Positions 34,001 to 42,266 are shown, numbered from the stretch's first letter. The stretch: DNA of 64,000 bases from Curtobacterium sp. ER1/6 (GCF_001742745.1 NZ_MJAK01000001.1:248001-312000); one strand, 5' to 3'. Numbers and translations: made by a program. Notes: generated by a model not told the origin, from the sequence alone.

Positions 34001-35684
34001 CGCGAAGCCGGGCGAGGGCGGGCAGCTGCCCCCGACCAAGGTGTACCCGTGGGTGGCGCGCACCCGGCACGCGACCGCGGGCGTCGGGCTCATCTCGCCG
34101 CCGCCGCACCACGACATCTACTCGATCGAGGACCTCAAGCAGCTGATCTTCGACGTGAAGCGGGCGAACCCGTCCGCGCGCGTGCACGTGAAGCTCGTCA
34201 GCCAGTCCGGCATCGGCGCGGTCGCCGCGGGCGTGACGAAGGCGCTGGCCGACGTCGTGCTCGTGTCGGGCCACGACGGCGGGACCGGCGCATCGCCGCT
34301 CAACTCGCTCAAGCACGCGGGCACGCCGTGGGAGATCGGGCTGGCGGAGACGCAGCAGACCCTCATGCTCAACGGCATGCGCGACCGCGTGGTCGTGCAG
34401 GTCGACGGGCAGATGAAGACCGGCCGCGACGTCGTCGTGGCGGCGCTGCTCGGTGCCGAGGAGTACGGCTTCGCGACGGCACCGCTCGTCGTCGAGGGCT
34501 GCATCCTCATGCGCGTCTGCCACCTCGACACGTGCCCGGTGGGCGTCGCGACGCAGAACCCGGAGCTCCGCAAGCGCTTCACGGGCAAGCCCGAGTTCGT
34601 CGTGAACTTCTTCGAGTTCATCGCGCAGGAGGTCCGTGAGCTCCTCGCCGAGCTCGGTTTCCGCTCGCTCGACGAGGCGATCGGCCAGGTCGACGCGCTC
34701 GACACCGACCGCGCGGTCGAGCACTGGAAGGCGTCCGGGCTCGACCTCGCACCGGTGCTGCACGGCCCGCGGTTCGACCGCGACGAGCCGCGCCGGCACC
34801 TGCGTGAGCAGGACCACGAGCTCGACGAGCACTTCGACGTCCAGCTCGTCCAGCGGACCGCCGACGTCCTCGAGCACGGCGGCACCGTCGCGCTCGACCT
34901 GCCGATCCGCAACACCGAGCGCGCCGTCGGCACCATGCTCGGGCACGAGGTCACGCTCCGGCACGGCGAGCACGGGCTGCCGGCCGGGTCGATCGACATC
35001 ACGCTGCGCGGGTCGGCCGGGCAGTCGCTCGGCGCGTTCCTGCCCGCCGGGATCACGCTCCGGCTCGTCGGCGACAGCAACGACTACGTCGGCAAGGGCC
35101 TGTCCGGTGGTTCGATCGTCGTCCGGCCGGACTCGGAGTCGGCGTTCGACGCGTCGGAGAACGTCATCGCCGGCAACGTCATCGGCTACGGCGCGACCCA
35201 GGGCAGCATGTTCATCCGCGGCATCGTGGGCGAGCGCTTCCTGGTCCGCAACTCCGGGGCCACCGCGGTGGTCGAGGGCGTGGGCGACCACGCGCTCGAG
35301 TACATGACGGGCGGGCTCGCCCTCGTCCTCGGGGAGACCGGCCGCAACCTCGGCGCCGGCATGTCCGGTGGCACCGCGTACGTCCGTGGCCTGCGTCGCG
35401 AGCACGTCAACGCGGAGGCCCTGGCGAGCGGCGAGCTCCGGCTCGAGGAGCTCGACAGCGCCGACGTCGAGATCGTCACCGACCTGTTGCGGCAGCACGA
35501 GGCCGAGACGGGGTCGACCCTCGCGGCCGACCTGCTCGCGTCGGGTGACCTCGGCGACTTCGTGAAGGTGCTCCCGCGCGACTACGCGGCCGTGCTCGAG
35601 ACCCGTCGGCAGGCGGTCGACGAGGGCCTCGACCCGGACGGCACGGTCGTCTGGAACCGCATCCTGGAGGTGACCGGTGGCTGA
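31077..35684 (+). CDS. gltB: glutamate synthase large (alpha) subunit
   Basis: Transfers the amide of glutamine to 2-oxoglutarate. 1535 residues: N-terminal Ntn glutaminase, central domain, FMN barrel, C-terminal GltB beta-helix. The nucleophile is Cys41 in [11 protein letters not shown], so a 40-residue propeptide must be cleaved. Seen: 3Fe-4S cysteines in [18 protein letters not shown] (about 1147-1164) and the FMN-barrel segment [20 protein letters not shown]. Partner gltD lies 65 bp downstream, with a mini-ORF between. It supplies glutamate for amination reactions, including those encoded here. Confidence 0.97.
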   Translation: MALQPVPAPRSSRPLPPAHRRFSAVPDAVGAYDPANEKDACGLAMVATLRGTAGHDIVDAALGALRNLEHRGAVGSDAGTGDGAGILCQVPDAFLRDEVDFALPAAGEYAVGTAYLPLDDDERHAVKGAVERIAREEGLKVLGWRDVPVRPEVLGTLARAAMPAFEQLFVASTRHDVHGAAWSGIALDRQAFRLRKRAEHDVEVYFMSLSSRTTVYKGMVTTLQLEPFYPDLSDERFASKLAIVHSRYSTNTFPSWPLAQPFRTLAHNGEINTVRGNRNWMRARQSQLESELLGDLAPLLPIVSPGASDSASFDETLELLTLTGRSLPHAVSMMVPEAWENQVGMDADLRAFYEYHSMLMEPWDGPAAITFTDGAIVGATLDRNGLRPGRFLVTDDGLVVMGSETGVIDVPPAKVVRKGRLRPGRMFVVDTEAGRIIEDDEVKRELAASGPWAQWLDEGRINLADLPDREHIVHTPASVTRRQRAFGYTEEEVRILLRPMAQTGAEPLGAMGSDTPIAVLSERPRLLFDYFTQQFAQVTNPPLDSIREQVVTSMGMGLGPERNLLSAGPEHAKQIVLDFPVIDNDELAKIQHFETTSGRHLTVTIKGLYRVDAGKKAMQKRIAAVCDEVDQAIESGKQFIVLSDRDGNAEQAPVPSLLLLAAVHHHLIRTEQRMKVGLIVEAGDVREVHHVATLIGYGASAINPYLAMETCENLVRSGMITGITPEQAVKNVIKALGKGVLKIMSKMGISTVSSYAGAQAFEAVGLSQELVDKYFTGTSSILGGVGIDVIAKENAERHAQAYPQDGAVLSHERLQTGGEYQWRREGPPHLFNPDTVFRLQHATRARRYDIFREYSQAVDDQSEDLMTLRGLFRFRTGQREPIALDEVEPIESIVQRFNTGAMSYGSISQEAHETLAIAMNRLGGRSNTGEGGEDVERLLDPERRSAIKQVASGRFGVTSMYLTHATDIQLKMAQGAKPGEGGQLPPTKVYPWVARTRHATAGVGLISPPPHHDIYSIEDLKQLIFDVKRANPSARVHVKLVSQSGIGAVAAGVTKALADVVLVSGHDGGTGASPLNSLKHAGTPWEIGLAETQQTLMLNGMRDRVVVQVDGQMKTGRDVVVAALLGAEEYGFATAPLVVEGCILMRVCHLDTCPVGVATQNPELRKRFTGKPEFVVNFFEFIAQEVRELLAELGFRSLDEAIGQVDALDTDRAVEHWKASGLDLAPVLHGPRFDRDEPRRHLREQDHELDEHFDVQLVQRTADVLEHGGTVALDLPIRNTERAVGTMLGHEVTLRHGEHGLPAGSIDITLRGSAGQSLGAFLPAGITLRLVGDSNDYVGKGLSGGSIVVRPDSESAFDASENVIAGNVIGYGATQGSMFIRGIVGERFLVRNSGATAVVEGVGDHALEYMTGGLALVLGETGRNLGAGMSGGTAYVRGLRREHVNAEALASGELRLEELDSADVEIVTDLLRQHEAETGSTLAADLLASGDLGDFVKVLPRDYAAVLETRRQAVDEGLDPDGTVVWNRILEVTGG

Positions 35685-35757
35685 CCGGCACGCGCACACG
35701 ACCACGCACACGACCACGACCACGACCCGGTTCGAACAGGAGGCGCACCATGGCTGA
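35677..35757 (+). CDS. possible 26-codon Thr/His-rich leader ORF between gltB and gltD
   Basis: A GTG start inside the gltB end opens a 26-residue frame of mostly Thr and His ([20 protein letters not shown], then QEAHHG) and stops at TGA 35755-35757, five bases inside gltD. The core is an ACC/ACG/CAC repeat. It overlaps both flanking genes, in a frame different from gltD. It may couple gltD translation to gltB or be a chance frame over simple sequence. No strong ribosome binding site of its own; GGAGG at 35666-35670 lies seven bases upstream within gltB. Confidence 0.3.
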   Translation: MADRHAHTTTHTTTTTTRFEQEAHHG

Positions 35758-37207
35758 CCCGAAGGGCTTCCTCAAGGTGCAGGAGCGTGAGCTCCCGCCC
35801 CGCCGTCCCGTCCCGCTGCGGCTCATGGACTGGAAGGAGGTCTACGAGCAGCAGGAGTCCGGCGCCCTGAAGCGGCAGGCCGGTCGCTGCATGGACTGCG
35901 GCGTGCCGTTCTGCCACCAGGGGTGCCCGCTCGGCAACCTCATCCCCGAGTGGAACGACCTGACGTGGCGCGGCGAGGGTCGCCAGGCGATCGAGCGCCT
36001 GCACGCGACGAACAACTTCCCGGAGTTCACCGGGAAGCTCTGCCCCGCACCGTGCGAGGCGTCCTGCGTGCTCGGCATCAACCAGCCGCCGGTCACCATC
36101 AAGCAGGTCGAGGTCTCGATCATCGACGAGGCGTACAAGAACGGCTGGGTCACCCCGCACCCGCCGGAGCGCCTGACCGGCAAGACGGTCGCGGTCGTCG
36201 GCTCGGGCCCCGCGGGCCTCGCGGCCGCGCAGCAGCTCACCCGTGCCGGCCACACCGTCGCGGTGTACGAGCGCGACGACCGGATCGGCGGCCTGCTCCG
36301 CTACGGCATCCCGGACTTCAAGATGGAGAAGCGCCAGATCGACGCGCGCCTCGCCCAGATGCAGGCCGAGGGCACCCGCTTCCGTGCGGGCGTCGAGATC
36401 GGGGTCGACATCACCTGGGACGACCTGAAGTCCCGCTACGACGCGGTCGTCGTCGCGACCGGTGCCACGGTGCCGCGCGACCTGCCGATCCCGGGGCGCG
36501 ACCTCGCGGGCGTGCACTACGCCATGGAGTACCTCGTCCAGCAGAACAAGGCGAACGCCGGCACGACGGTGGACAACCAGGTGACCGCCGAGGGCAAGCA
36601 CGTCGTCGTCATCGGCGGCGGCGACACCGGCGCGGACTGCATCGGCACGGCGCACCGCCAGGGCGCGCTCAGCGTGACCAACCTGGCGATCGGCAAGCAG
36701 CCGCCGCTCGAGCGTCCGTCCGAGCAGCCCTGGCCGATGTTCCCGACCGTGTTCGAGGTCACGAGCGCGCACGAGGAGGGCGGCGAGCGGCACTTCCTCG
36801 CGTCCACCGTCGAGTTCCTCGGCAACGCCGCGGGCGAGGTCCGCGCGCTGCGGGTCGCGGAGACCGAGTACCTCGACGGTCGTCGGGTGCCGAAGGCCGG
36901 GACCGAGCGGGAGATCCCGGCGGACCTCGTCCTCGTCGCGATGGGCTTCACCGGCCCGGAGACCGAGACGCTGGAGCCGCAGCTCGGCCTGCCGGTGACG
37001 GTGTCCGGCGCCGTCGCGCGCCAGGCCGACTACTCGACGAACGAGCCCGGCGTGTTCGTCGCCGGGGACGCCGGCCGCGGCCAGTCGCTCATCGTGTGGG
37101 CGATCGCCGAGGGCCGTGCCGCGGCGTCGAAGGTCGACGAGTACCTCGAGGGCTCGACGATCCTCCCGGCACCGGTCAAGGCCACCGACCGCGCGCTCAC
37201 GGTGTGA
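35750..37207 (+). CDS. gltD: glutamate synthase small (beta) subunit
   Basis: NADPH-oxidising subunit that passes electrons to GltB. 485 residues. Seen: N-terminal Fe-S cysteines CMDCGVPFCHQGCPLGN and CPAPCEASCVLGI (about 45-110), FAD motif VAVVGSGPAGLAAAQQL (about 145), NADPH motif VVVIGGGDTGADC (about 285), and the C-terminal FAD-binding GVFVAGDAGRGQSLIVWAI. ATG 35750 follows CAGGAGG. The 25 bases before the ATG are shared with the Thr/His mini-ORF. Confidence 0.97.
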   Translation: MADPKGFLKVQERELPPRRPVPLRLMDWKEVYEQQESGALKRQAGRCMDCGVPFCHQGCPLGNLIPEWNDLTWRGEGRQAIERLHATNNFPEFTGKLCPAPCEASCVLGINQPPVTIKQVEVSIIDEAYKNGWVTPHPPERLTGKTVAVVGSGPAGLAAAQQLTRAGHTVAVYERDDRIGGLLRYGIPDFKMEKRQIDARLAQMQAEGTRFRAGVEIGVDITWDDLKSRYDAVVVATGATVPRDLPIPGRDLAGVHYAMEYLVQQNKANAGTTVDNQVTAEGKHVVVIGGGDTGADCIGTAHRQGALSVTNLAIGKQPPLERPSEQPWPMFPTVFEVTSAHEEGGERHFLASTVEFLGNAAGEVRALRVAETEYLDGRRVPKAGTEREIPADLVLVAMGFTGPETETLEPQLGLPVTVSGAVARQADYSTNEPGVFVAGDAGRGQSLIVWAIAEGRAAASKVDEYLEGSTILPAPVKATDRALTV

Positions 37208-37247
37208 CCAGCGTGAACCCGTACGGAACACCGGACCGACAGTGACC

Positions 37248-37287
37248 AGCAGGCCACCGGCACTCGATAGGGTGCTGGTGGCCTGCT
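37248..37287. promoter_or_regulatory. 16-bp-arm hairpin spanning the pyk -10 box
   Basis: Arms 37248-37263 and 37272-37287 pair with one G-T mismatch around an 8-base loop TCGATAGG. The loop and right arm contain TAGGGT (37268-37273), a good -10 box for pyk. It may be the gltD terminator, a pyk operator, or both. Confidence 0.5.
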
Positions 37288-37348
37288 CCCGTTCCGCGCG
37301 GCCCCACAGCGCGGAACCCCGGCACCATCCACCACACGAAGGAATCCA

Positions 37349-38794
37349 TTGAGACGCGCAAAGATCGTTTCGACGCTCGGTCCGGCTACGTCGGACTACG
37401 AGACCGTCAAGGAGATCATCGAAGCGGGCGTCGACGTCGCCCGCCTCAACCTCAGCCACGGTGACTACAGCGTCCACGAGGCCAACTACGAGAACGTCCG
37501 CCGCGCGGCCGAGGACCTCGGCAAGCCGGTCGCGATCCTGGTCGACCTGCAGGGCCCGAAGATCCGCCTGGCGAAGTTCGCCGACGGCCCCCACCACCTC
37601 GACGTCGGCGACGTCTTCACCATCACCACCGAGGACGTCCCCGGCTCGAAGGAGATCTGCGGCACGACCTTCAAGGGCCTCCCGCAGGACGTCAAGCCCG
37701 GCGACCCGCTGCTCATCGACGACGGCCGCGTCCGGCTCCGCGTGCTCGACACCGACGGCGTGCGCGTCCGCACCGAGGTCGTCGTCGCCGGCACCGTCTC
37801 GAACAACAAGGGCATCAACCTGCCCGGCGTCGCCGTGAACGTCCCCGCGCTGAGCGAGAAGGACGAGGCCGACCTGCGCTGGGCGATCCGCCAGGGTGCC
37901 GACCTCATCGCACTGTCGTTCGTGCGCAACGCGAAGGACGTCGAGCGCGCGCACGAGATCATGGACGAGGAGGGCAAGCGCCTCCCCGTCATCGCCAAGG
38001 TCGAGAAGCCGCAGGCGGTCGACGCGCTCGAGGAGATCATCGACGCGTTCGACAGCATCATGGTCGCCCGCGGTGACCTCGGCGTCGAGCTCCCGCTCGA
38101 GGCCGTGCCGATCGTGCAGAAGCGTGCCGTCGAGCTCTCCCGTCGGATGGCGAAGCCCGTCATCGTCGCGACGCAGATGCTCGAGTCGATGATCTCGTCG
38201 CCGATCCCGACCCGCGCGGAGACCTCCGACGTCGCGAACGCCGTCCTCGACGGCGCGGACGCGGTCATGCTCTCGGGTGAGACCAGCGTCGGGGAGTACC
38301 CGGTGCAGACCGTCCGCACGATGGCCCGCATCGTGGAGTCCACCGAGGACCACGGCCTGGAGCGCATCGCGCCGCTCGGGACGAAGCCGCGCACCCTCGG
38401 CGGCGCCATCACGCTCGCCGCGGTCGAGATCGCGGAGTTCACCGAGGCCTCGTACCTCTGCGTGTTCACCGAGTCCGGCGACTCCGCCCGCCGCATGTCG
38501 CGCCTGCGCCACGGCCTGCCGATCATCGCCTTCACGCCGAACGAGGCGACCCGTCGCCGCATGGCGCTCACCTGGGGCGTTCGCTCGTTCCTGGTCGACC
38601 GGAAGACGCACACCGACGAGCTGTTCTCGCAGGTCGACGACGTGCTGCTCGCCAACGGCCTCGCCGCTCCCGGCGACCGGGTGATCGTCACCGCGGGTTC
38701 CCCTCCCGGCATCGAGGGGTCGACGAACGACCTCCGCGTGCACCGCGTCGGTGACGCGCACGCCGAGGCCGCACCCGCGTACGTCCGGGACTGA
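37349..38794 (+). CDS. pyk: pyruvate kinase
   Basis: Glycolytic PEP plus ADP to pyruvate plus ATP. 481 residues. Seen: RRAKIVSTLGPATS start, NLSHGD, VDLQGPKIR, catalytic region AKVEKPQAVDALEEII and VARGDLGVELPLE, and LSGETSVGEYPVQTV. The start is TTG at 37349, preceded by GAAGGA; no ATG or GTG would give the conserved N-terminus. The C-terminal allosteric domain is complete. A large hairpin ends the unit 17 bp downstream. Confidence 0.96.
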   Translation: MRRAKIVSTLGPATSDYETVKEIIEAGVDVARLNLSHGDYSVHEANYENVRRAAEDLGKPVAILVDLQGPKIRLAKFADGPHHLDVGDVFTITTEDVPGSKEICGTTFKGLPQDVKPGDPLLIDDGRVRLRVLDTDGVRVRTEVVVAGTVSNNKGINLPGVAVNVPALSEKDEADLRWAIRQGADLIALSFVRNAKDVERAHEIMDEEGKRLPVIAKVEKPQAVDALEEIIDAFDSIMVARGDLGVELPLEAVPIVQKRAVELSRRMAKPVIVATQMLESMISSPIPTRAETSDVANAVLDGADAVMLSGETSVGEYPVQTVRTMARIVESTEDHGLERIAPLGTKPRTLGGAITLAAVEIAEFTEASYLCVFTESGDSARRMSRLRHGLPIIAFTPNEATRRRMALTWGVRSFLVDRKTHTDELFSQVDDVLLANGLAAPGDRVIVTAGSPPGIEGSTNDLRVHRVGDAHAEAAPAYVRD

Positions 38795-38810
38795 CACCCG
38801 GTCACCACGC

Positions 38811-38874
38811 CGACGGGGCGCGGACGGGAGGCACGGCGCAGCACCGCGCGCCGCCTCCGGTCCGCGCCCCGTCG
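38811..38874 (+). terminator. pyk terminator with nested dispersed-element half-site
   Basis: Perfect 14-bp outer stem 38811-38824 with 38861-38874. Inside it begins an exact CGGACGGGAGGC (38821-38832) whose partner strand (GCCTCCGG) is imperfect. First part of the 319-bp gap before the next gene. Confidence 0.7.
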
Positions 38875-39113
38875 CGTCGCGCCCCTGGCCCCGGCCGGCC
38901 GTTCGGACCGCGAGACGCCGCCGGCTTCGCGGAACGCCGCTCGCTCCGCGAGACGCACCCGGATCCGGGTGCGTCTCGTGCGCGCCGGGGCGTCTCGCGC
39001 GGACGCCCCCGTCTCGGGACCTGCCGCCCCGGCCCGGTCCGCCGGTCGCCGCGGAGCGACCACCGCGCCGTGCCGGTGACCGGCCGTCGGACGGAACGGG
39101 CAGGATTGCCGGT
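38875..39113. other. gene-free stretch with GAGACGC inverted repeats
   Basis: No gene was seen. It holds several copies of GCGAGACGC in both orientations, centred on a perfect 30-bp palindrome (38949-38978). Copies near 38908-38920 and 38989-38999 could form an outer stem around it. A CAGGAT -10 box (39101-39106) for the following gene closes the region. Confidence 0.6.
38949..38978. repeat. perfect 30-bp palindrome
   Basis: Two 15-base arms meeting at a central GGATCC, with sequence CGAGACGCACCCGGA and its exact complement. It could be a cruciform, a terminator or a protein site. Confidence 0.7.
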
Positions 39114-40190
39114 GTGAGCCTCCAGGACGACCCCCGCACCGCCCCGACCGCAGCCGACGTCCGTCGCTGGCGCCGCTACCTGGCCGACGAGCGCGCGGAG
39201 GCGGCGGTCTACCGGAACCTCGCCGCGCGTCGGACCGGCGAGGAGCGCGAGATCCTCGCGTCCCTCGCCGAGGCCGAGGGCCGCCACGAGCAGCACTGGC
39301 TCGACCTGCTCGGCGACGACGTGGGACGACCGCTCCGCGGGAGCCTCCGGACGCGCGTGCTCGCCACCCTGGCGAAGCGGTTCGGCTCGGTCTTCGTGCT
39401 CGCGCTCATGCAGCGCGCCGAGGACCGCTCGCCCTACGCCGACGACGACGACGCGACGGCCCGCATGGCGGCGGACGAGCGCATCCACGGCGAGGTCGTG
39501 CGCGGGCTCGCGAACCGAGGGCGCATGCGGCTGTCCGGCACCTTCCGCGCGGCGGTGTTCGGGGCGAACGACGGCCTCGTGTCGAACCTCGCGCTCATCA
39601 TCGGCATCAGCGCCTCCGGGGCGGACCGCCACTTCGTCCTGCTGAGCGGCGTCGCCGGGTTGCTCGCCGGCGCACTCTCGATGGGCGCGGGGGAGTACGT
39701 GTCGGTGCGGTCACAGCGCGAGCTGCTCGACGCCTCCGCCCCGCACCCCGAGGCCGGTCGGGCGGTCGCCGACCTCGACGTCGACGCGAACGAGCTCGCG
39801 CTGGTCTACCGGGCGCGCGGGATGACCGAGGCGGACGCGCAGGCGCACGCGGACGAGGTCCTCGGCGGTCGGACGATCACCGCGGCCACGGCGGTCGATG
39901 ACCACGAGGCGGTCGGCAACGGCACGAGTGCGGCGGTCTCGAGCTTCCTGTTCTTCGCCTCGGGCGCGATCATCCCGGTGCTGCCGTACCTGTTCGGACT
40001 CGAGGGGTGGCCGGCGATCGTCCTGGCCGCGGTCCTCGTCGGCATCGCGCTCCTCGGCACCGGCGCCGTCGTCGGCGTGCTCAGCGGGGCGTCCCCGCTC
40101 CGGCGCGCGCTGCGACAGCTCGGGATCGGGTTCGGCGCCGCGGTCGTGACGTACGGTCTCGGACTGCTGTTCGGGACCGGCTCGGCCTAG
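39114..40190 (+). CDS. rubrerythrin-like / VIT1-CCC1 fusion, probable iron or manganese transporter
   Basis: 358 residues. Residues about 12-145 are a ferritin/rubrerythrin-like di-iron helical domain (EAAVYRNLA, EGRHEQHW, DERIHGEVV give Glu/His ligands). Residues about 150-358 are a VIT1/CCC1 transporter domain (FRAAVFGANDGLVSNLALIIG, SMGAGEYVSVRSQRELL) with about five membrane helices. Similar fusions (MbfA type) export iron in alphaproteobacteria. The GTG at 39114 has CAGGAT seven bases upstream, suggesting a leaderless mRNA. It ends 8 bp from the convergent next gene. Confidence 0.88.
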   Translation: MSLQDDPRTAPTAADVRRWRRYLADERAEAAVYRNLAARRTGEEREILASLAEAEGRHEQHWLDLLGDDVGRPLRGSLRTRVLATLAKRFGSVFVLALMQRAEDRSPYADDDDATARMAADERIHGEVVRGLANRGRMRLSGTFRAAVFGANDGLVSNLALIIGISASGADRHFVLLSGVAGLLAGALSMGAGEYVSVRSQRELLDASAPHPEAGRAVADLDVDANELALVYRARGMTEADAQAHADEVLGGRTITAATAVDDHEAVGNGTSAAVSSFLFFASGAIIPVLPYLFGLEGWPAIVLAAVLVGIALLGTGAVVGVLSGASPLRRALRQLGIGFGAAVVTYGLGLLFGTGSA

Positions 40191-40198
40191 CGCGCCCG

Positions 40199-40738
40199 TC
40201 AGCGGCGCATCGCGGCCCGCGGCGGCAGGAGCAGCAGCGTCGCGGACCCGACCACGACGAGCGCGATGCCGGAGAAGACGGTGAAGACCGTCAGGGCGAG
40301 GCCGGGAGCCGTGAGGACCACCACGCCGCCGATGAGCGAGAGGACGCCGCTCACCGCCGACGGCAGCCGCGAGGATCCCGGGTGCCCGACGAACGCACCC
40401 ACCAGGGCGGCGATGCCCTCGATGAGGAAGGCGACCCCGGCGAGCACCGCGTAGACGAGCAGCGGGACCGCCGGGTCGAGCAGCGTGACGAGTCCGGCGA
40501 GCCCGACGAGCCCGCCGACCACGCCGGAGGTCCACCGCCACACCGGTGCCGTCCCGTGCCCCCGCACCGAGGCGACGACGCGCAGCACCCCGGCGACCAC
40601 GAGGTACACGCCGAACACCAGGGCGACGAGGACCAGGGACGGTCGTGGCCAGACGACCGCGACGATGCCGAGGCCGATCGCGACCACGGCCGTCACCACG
40701 ACGAACACGCGGAACGTGCGCACGGCACGAGAGTCCAC
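40199..40738 (-). CDS. HdeD/DUF308-like membrane protein
   Basis: 179 residues, six hydrophobic helices arranged as three pairs, with the pattern of DUF308/HdeD proteins (GIVAVVWPRPSLVLVALVFGVYLVVAG, with repeats of the LLxGVxxLIxG type). In enterics HdeD is linked to acid resistance; here the function is unknown. The GTG start at 40738 is supported by GGGAGGAG six bases upstream. The element-type hairpin at 40824-40874 lies between it and the secreted protein gene upstream on the same strand. Confidence 0.8.
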   Translation of the reverse strand: MDSRAVRTFRVFVVVTAVVAIGLGIVAVVWPRPSLVLVALVFGVYLVVAGVLRVVASVRGHGTAPVWRWTSGVVGGLVGLAGLVTLLDPAVPLLVYAVLAGVAFLIEGIAALVGAFVGHPGSSRLPSAVSGVLSLIGGVVVLTAPGLALTVFTVFSGIALVVVGSATLLLLPPRAAMRR

Positions 40739-40823
40739 GGGCGCTCCTCCCACTCGGTCCCGCGAGGACACCGACGGTACCCGGCGGGACGGGCCGGTGT
40801 CCGGCGTCGCACCGGGCAGTGGC

Positions 40824-40874
40824 CGGGAGGCGCGACACCCGTCGACCGGTCGGCCGACGGACGCGCGCCTCCCG
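40824..40874 (-). terminator. hairpin after the secreted repeat protein gene
   Basis: 11-bp perfect stem CGGGAGGCGCG (40824-40834) with its complement (40864-40874), plus an inner 6-bp stem CCGTCG (40839-40844) with CGACGG (40855-40860). Variant member of the dispersed element family (GCCGGGAGGC). It lies 16 bp downstream of the stop. Confidence 0.65.
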
Positions 40875-40890
40875 CGCACCATCCCGCGGC

Positions 40891-41436
40891 TCAGGATCCC
40901 GAGGTCGGTGCCGGGGTCGGGATCGGCGAGGCGGTGCCGTCGGCACCGCCGTCCGCCGGCGGCGTGGGCTTCGCACCGTCGGCCGGCGGCGTGGGCTTGG
41001 TGCCGTCCTTCGGCGGCGTGGGCTGGGTGCCGTCCTTCGGCGGCGTGGGCTTCGCGCCGTCCTCGGGCGGGATGGGCTTCGCGCCGTCCTCCGGCTGCGG
41101 CGGGTGCACGCCGTCGGCCGGGGGCATCGCGACGCAGCCGGGCGCGGGCGCCGCACCCGGTCCGGAGCCGCCGGCAGCCGGCCCGTGCCCGGGTCCTCCG
41201 GAGGGCGCTCCGCTCGGCGCGCCGGAGGGTGCGCCGCTCGGAGCACCGGACGGAGCGCTGGTCGGTGCGCTCGTCGGCGCACCCGGCGTGCCGGACCCGT
41301 CGGCGACCGCGGCGGTCACCCCGATGCCGCCGAGCAGCAGCGCGGCCGCGGCCGCCGAGCCGATCCCCACGCGGCGGAGGGTGCGGCGGCGGTCGCCCGT
41401 GCGGTCCGTGGTCTCGTCGTGTCGTTCGTCCTGCAT
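40891..41436 (-). CDS. secreted or membrane-anchored proline-rich repeat protein
   Basis: 181 residues. An Arg-rich start (about 1-22) precedes one hydrophobic helix (about 24-44, GSAAAAALLLGGIGVTAAVA), a signal peptide or anchor. The rest is extracellular and low-complexity: APSG repeats, then five 9-residue repeats of the type [EKA]DG[AT][KQ]P[TI]PP. ATG at 41436 follows GAGGAGG. It diverges from an OmpR-type regulator gene; a direct-repeat box in the shared promoter region suggests it is a target. No enzyme domain was seen; a cell-wall-spanning spacer role is possible. Confidence 0.7.
   Translation of the reverse strand: MQDERHDETTDRTGDRRRTLRRVGIGSAAAAALLLGGIGVTAAVADGSGTPGAPTSAPTSAPSGAPSGAPSGAPSGAPSGGPGHGPAAGGSGPGAAPAPGCVAMPPADGVHPPQPEDGAKPIPPEDGAKPTPPKDGTQPTPPKDGTKPTPPADGAKPTPPADGGADGTASPIPTPAPTSGS
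40955..41089 (-). repeat. five 27-bp tandem repeats in the secreted protein gene
   Basis: Units 40955-40981, 40982-41008, 41009-41035, 41036-41062 and 41063-41089 encode the 9-residue DGxKPxPP repeats; a diverged sixth unit follows to 41116. The number of units may vary between strains. Confidence 0.8.
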
Positions 41437-41496
41437 GGTGGTCCTCCTCTGTCGGTCGCGGAGCCGTCTGCTCCGGCGACGAGGACGACGCTCGGA

Positions 41497-41502
41497 TCCG
41501 TA
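41497..41502 (-). promoter_or_regulatory. -10 box of the secreted repeat protein gene
   Basis: TACGGA (with a following T) on the minus strand, 60 bp before the start codon, immediately downstream of the CTGAAGC direct repeats, which cover the -35 position. Confidence 0.4.
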
Positions 41503-41503
41503 C

Positions 41504-41522
41504 CTGAAGCAGGACTGAAGCA
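41504..41522. promoter_or_regulatory. 11-bp-period direct repeat, likely OmpR-family regulator site
   Basis: CTGAAGCA at 41504-41511 and again at 41515-41522: 7-8 base direct repeats spaced one helical turn apart, the layout bound by OmpR/PhoB dimers. It lies in the divergent region between the secreted protein gene and the response regulator at 41583. Confidence 0.55.
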
Positions 41523-41569
41523 CAGCGGTCTTCCAGCCGGCTCCCTGCTCCGTGCATGCACCACCGACC

Positions 41570-41575
41570 TACGGT
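41570..41575 (+). promoter_or_regulatory. -10 box of the response regulator gene
   Basis: TACGGT seven bases before the GTG at 41583, consistent with leaderless initiation and with that start codon. Confidence 0.45.
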
Positions 41576-41582
41576 GTCCGCC

Positions 41583-42266
41583 GTGACCGCTCCCGCACGC
41601 ATCCTCGTGGTCGAGGACGACGACTCCCTCCGCACCTCCGTCGCGGCGACCCTCCGCGCCGAGGGGTTCCTCGTCGCCGAGGCCCCCGACGGTCGGGCGA
41701 TCGTCGAGGACCTCGACCGGGCCGCCCCCGACCTCGTCCTGCTCGACTGGATGCTGCCCGGTCCGAGCGGCATCCTGCTCGCCGCTCGCATCCGCACGCG
41801 TTCCGACGCCGCCGTGGTCATGATGACCGCGCGCGACGAGCTCGACAACCGCCTGCGCGGGTTCGCCGAGGGCGCCGACGACTACGTCGTGAAGCCGTTC
41901 GCGATGGCCGAGCTCGTGGCGCGGGTCACCGCGGTGCTCCGCCGACGCGGTCGGGTGCCGTCGGTGATCGAGGTCGCCGACCTGGTCCTCGACCCGGACG
42001 CGGCGACCGTCCGACGCGCCGGCGTGCTGCTCGACCTGACCGCGACCGAGTTCCGGTTGCTGCGCTTCCTCGCCGAGAGTCGTGGGCGGACGGTGTCGAA
42101 GGGGCAGATCACCACGCAGGTGTGGGGCTACGAGGACATCGCGCCGAACCTCGTCGAGGTGCACCTCAGCGCCCTGCGCCGCAAGATGGAGGCGCACGGT
42201 CCGCGGCTCGTGCACACGGTCCGCGGACTCGGCTACCGGCTCGCGGTCGACCGGGGTGCCGCGTGA
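41583..42266 (+). CDS. OmpR-family response regulator
   Basis: 227 residues. Receiver domain 1-118 with acidic pocket D12-D14, phosphoacceptor Asp55 (LVLLDWMLPG), Thr82 and Lys104. C-terminal winged helix (about 130-222) with TATEFRLLRFLAESRGRTVSK and HLSALRRKME. It binds DNA as a tandem dimer when phosphorylated (family knowledge). The GTG at 41583 was preferred to an ATG at 41556 because of the TACGGT box seven bases upstream. It overlaps the kinase gene by four bases (GTGA). A direct-repeat box 61 bp upstream is its probable operator. Confidence 0.93.
   Translation: MTAPARILVVEDDDSLRTSVAATLRAEGFLVAEAPDGRAIVEDLDRAAPDLVLLDWMLPGPSGILLAARIRTRSDAAVVMMTARDELDNRLRGFAEGADDYVVKPFAMAELVARVTAVLRRRGRVPSVIEVADLVLDPDAATVRRAGVLLDLTATEFRLLRFLAESRGRTVSKGQITTQVWGYEDIAPNLVEVHLSALRRKMEAHGPRLVHTVRGLGYRLAVDRGAA

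Noticed and set aside
30492..35723. Very long minus-strand open frame (about 1743 codons) opposite gltB
   Set aside because: An antisense shadow of GC-rich codon use. Its residue pattern (Arg/Val/Leu/Asp periodicity) has no domains, and the + strand gltB is unambiguous. Similar long antisense frames opposite carB, gltD-pyk, polA and uvrA were dismissed for the same reason.
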